The notes under the pieces are model-generated. The model was not told the origin of the DNA. It worked only from the letters and a program-made list of their open reading frames with translations, and did no database searches. DNA of 64,000 nt, from contig NZ_CAJNBK010000015.1 in NCBI RefSeq assembly GCF_905220975.1, positions 88,956 through 152,955 on the forward strand, in the 5' to 3' direction. The DNA comes from Paraburkholderia haematera. Lineage in GTDB: Bacteria; Pseudomonadota; Gammaproteobacteria; Burkholderiales; Burkholderiaceae. The translations under genes were made by a program, and so were the position numbers. The first letter of the stretch is position 1; each line of letters opens with the position of its first letter. This document shows, in pieces, positions 62,176 to 64,000 of this stretch.

Positions 62176-63003
62176 TCAGCCGCCTTGCCAGCGTCCCGGT
62201 GGCACGCCGAACATGCGCCGGAAATGCCGCGTGAAATGGCTCTGGTCCGTGAAACCGCTTGCCGCGGCGACATCCGTCACGGAAACGCCCGCTCGCAAAG
62301 GCGCGAGCGCACGTTGCAAGCGCACCTGGTTGCGCCACGCATGCGGCGGCAAGCCGGTTGTCTGCGTAAAAAGACGTGCGGCGTGAAATGGCGACAATCC
62401 CGCTGCCTGCGCGACCTCGGCCAGCGTGACGGGCTCGGCGAGGTCACCCGTCAAGCACTCCTGCATGGTCGCGACACGGGCGTCGTCGGCGGCGAGGCGC
62501 GACGGTTCGGGCTGCGTTTCCGAGTAGCGAACCAGCAAGGTGGACAACGCGTCAAGCATCGCGGCTTCGGCGGCGAGCGGATCGTCGCCGGCTTCCAGCA
62601 GGCGGTGCGCGCGCGCCAGCCGCCGCGCCAGATCGGGATCGCGGATCACGCCCGGTGCGAACCACGGCAAGGCCTGTGACTGCCCGGCAACCTCGTTGGC
62701 GAGCGCGTGGATGAACGCCACCGGCGCATACATTACGCGATACCGCCAGCCTGCCTCGACAGCCTTCGAACCCGTGTGCAACTCGCCGGGATTGATGATC
62801 GGCACGCTGCCTGCTTCGGCGACATAATCCGAGCCTCGATAGCGATAGCCCTCGGCGCCCGCGACAATCACCGGAATTGTGTACGCATCGTGCCAATGCG
62901 GCGTGAACTCGTGATCGTGATACTCGGCCGTGAGCAGATCCGCGCCGGGCAAAAGCGGCGTACGCCAGTAGCGGGCGGAATCCTGGAAGCGATGGGCGGT
63001 CAT
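62176..63003 (-). CDS. AraC-family transcriptional regulator
   Basis: 275 residues: N-terminal cupin-type domain (FTPHWHDAYTIPVIVAGAEG, GELHTGSKAVEAG) and C-terminal double HTH (VTLAEVAQAAGLSPFHAARL, VTDVAAASGFTDQSHFTRHF). ATG 63003 fits the family start. 251 bases upstream of azlC on the same strand, so it may control azlCD. Confidence 0.88.
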   Translation of the reverse strand: MTAHRFQDSARYWRTPLLPGADLLTAEYHDHEFTPHWHDAYTIPVIVAGAEGYRYRGSDYVAEAGSVPIINPGELHTGSKAVEAGWRYRVMYAPVAFIHALANEVAGQSQALPWFAPGVIRDPDLARRLARAHRLLEAGDDPLAAEAAMLDALSTLLVRYSETQPEPSRLAADDARVATMQECLTGDLAEPVTLAEVAQAAGLSPFHAARLFTQTTGLPPHAWRNQVRLQRALAPLRAGVSVTDVAAASGFTDQSHFTRHFRRMFGVPPGRWQGG

Positions 63004-63126
63004 GGTGAACGTCTGGCGATCTGGCAGTCCGGCAGGGTTTTTCAGTGTAGCGCGCCGTGGCCGCTGCTGGTGCCGTAACGCATGCATGCACGCATTTGTG
63101 TAGTGAGTCTTGCCGAAGGACGGCGA

Positions 63127-63603
63127 TTACTTGACCGGGATCGTCGTGCCGGCCGGGATCGGCACGGCGCTCACGCTGTTTTTCGCGCTGCCGCTGACGA
63201 TGCGGTCGCTGTAGGTCATGTACACCAGCGTGTTGCGCTTCGCGTCGACAACCCGCACCACATGCAGCGATTTGAAAATCAGCGACATGCTCACGGAGAA
63301 CACGTCGGCCTGCTTTTTCACCGGCCCCGTGAAGTGAATCTCGCCGACCTGACGGCAGGCAATCGACGCTTCGGTCGGATCTTCGGCGATGCCGAGCGTG
63401 CCTTTGACGCCACCTGTGCGCGCCCGCGACACGTAACAGGTCACCCCCTGGACGAGCGGATCGTCATAGGCTTCGACGACCACGCGGTCGGAACCCGTCA
63501 CGCGGAAGTTGGTATTGACGCTGCCGACTTCTTCGCTGTGTGCCGGAGACAGCAGCAGAGCGGTAGTGACGGCAAGCGCGATGCGCAACAAGGTCGATTT
63601 CAT
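63127..63603 (-). CDS. creA: CreA-family periplasmic protein
   Basis: 158 residues; signal peptide 1-23 (LLLSPAHS) followed by EEVGSVNTNFRVTGSDRVVV and DPLVQGVTCYVSRARTGGVK, the CreA signature, with a Cys at about 57 and a second near 83 (ASIACRQVGEI). Function of CreA is not known. Met 63603 matches the start; frame is open to 63666. Confidence 0.92.
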   Translation of the reverse strand: MKSTLLRIALAVTTALLLSPAHSEEVGSVNTNFRVTGSDRVVVEAYDDPLVQGVTCYVSRARTGGVKGTLGIAEDPTEASIACRQVGEIHFTGPVKKQADVFSVSMSLIFKSLHVVRVVDAKRNTLVYMTYSDRIVSGSAKNSVSAVPIPAGTTIPVK

Positions 63604-63813
63604 GAGATGGCCGGGAATGAGCGTTTGGGTTGAGCGCGAGAGGGTGTTGCGCCGGTAAAACGCCATCGTATAACGGTGTGGCTGACAGAGGGTCGGTGCC
63701 GTTGCCCCATCGTCATGGGCTATCTTTCGGCCGGAACAAACGGTCGTGCCCAGACACAGCTACACGGCTATCTGATCCGGCGTTGAAACAGGCCAGACCA
63801 GAACGCTAAGGCC
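63604..63813. other. region upstream of creA
   Basis: 210 bases upstream of creA without a gene. No firm promoter element identified. Confidence 0.5.
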
Positions 63814-63878
63814 AAAACGCCGAACCAAAACGCCGAATCAAAACGCCGAATCAAAACGCCGAATCAAAACGCCGAATC
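63814..63878. repeat. 13-bp tandem repeat (AAAACGCCGAATC), five units
   Basis: Units at 63814 (with a C for T), 63827, 63840, 63853 and 63866; the last four are identical. It stands between creA and the tRNA-Asn terminator. A weaker copy (AGAACGCTAAGGCC) precedes it. Confidence 0.95.
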
Positions 63879-63886
63879 AAAACAAA

Positions 63887-63912
63887 AAGGCCCGCACGAA
63901 TGCGGGCCTTCT
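63887..63912 (-). terminator. terminator downstream of tRNA-Asn
   Basis: AAGGCCCGCA CGAA TGCGGGCCTT. On the minus strand it is followed by TTTTGTTTTG, so it ends the tRNA transcript; creA on the same strand lies beyond. Confidence 0.88.
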
Positions 63913-63920
63913 AAAATTTT

Positions 63921-63996
63921 TGGCTCCTCGACCTGGGCTCGAACCAGGGACCTACGGATTAACAGTCCGGCGCTCTACCGACTGAGCTATCGAGGA
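63921..63996 (-). tRNA. tRNA-Asn (GTT)
   Basis: 76 bases on the minus strand including encoded CCA. Acceptor stem TCCTCGA/TCGAGGA with discriminator G; D-arm AGCTCAGTCGGTAGAGC; anticodon loop CTGTTAA with anticodon GTT; T-arm CCTGGTTCGAGCCCAGG. A complete cloverleaf ends four bases from the window edge. Confidence 0.98.
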
Positions 63997-64000
63997 ACAG

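Overview
This 64 kb window is chromosomal DNA from a high-GC betaproteobacterium of the Burkholderia/Paraburkholderia group. The evidence is the gene order ugd-rfaE1-hldD-comEA-cysM, the single-domain heptose kinase, orn-M48 peptidase-rsgA-DUF2007, and the codon usage. There is no rRNA, phage, transposase or CRISPR array. Most genes are single-copy housekeeping genes; one block (about 33.0-42.9 kb) looks accessory.

Layout. 0-3.5 kb: UDP-glucose dehydrogenase (5' end cut off by the window) and the heptose genes rfaE1 and hldD, which supply precursors for LPS inner core and polysaccharide. 3.5-9.5 kb: a ComEA-like helix-hairpin-helix protein, a candidate small RNA, cysM, mltB, an HDAC-family hydrolase, an ECHDC3-like crotonase and an alpha/beta hydrolase. 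9.7-12.3 kb: the methionine importer metNIQ behind an attenuator-like hairpin. 12.5-16.2 kb: etfB-etfA and an acyl-CoA dehydrogenase (fatty-acid oxidation and electron transfer). 16.3-18.3 kb: dadA divergent from an Lrp-type regulator. 18.3-21.3 kb: a PA0069-family radical SAM gene behind an almost ideal LexA box, a TM2 protein and a sorbosone-dehydrogenase-like protein. 21.4-23.9 kb: the rpsP-rimM-trmD-rplS translation operon. 24-32.2 kb: nudL-like, CobD/CbiB-like, DUF2007, rsgA, M48 peptidase, orn, mog, darP and pmbA.

The most interesting part lies between folA (32.4-32.9 kb) and thyA (43.0-44.0 kb). Seven minus-strand genes form an export and assembly locus resembling the Pseudomonas Fap functional-amyloid operon. 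They encode two small secreted proteins, a FapB-like and a FapC-like protein sharing six copies of a 15-residue motif, a FapD-like C39 peptidase, a FapE-like protein and a FapF-like coiled-coil/beta-barrel outer-membrane protein. Two paralogous VpsR-like sigma-54 activators with nearly identical DNA-recognition helices flank the seven genes. The operon has a well-spaced -24/-12 promoter, a perfect 18-bp palindrome about 75 bp upstream of it, and a possible minus-strand small RNA further upstream. The first secreted protein carries a double-glycine-type cleavage motif, the kind C39 peptidases recognise.

44-64 kb: a FecR/DUF6600 protein with a 36-bp Pro/Gln tandem repeat, an ArsR-type regulator, a 47-residue lipoprotein, an MFS transporter with a GlxA-type regulator, a thioesterase, fumC, a phospholipase D-family lipoprotein, a MATE exporter, an S4 protein, a small secreted protein, a UvrD-like helicase, a conserved unknown, azlC-azlD with an upstream AraC regulator, creA, a 13-bp tandem repeat and tRNA-Asn(GTT).
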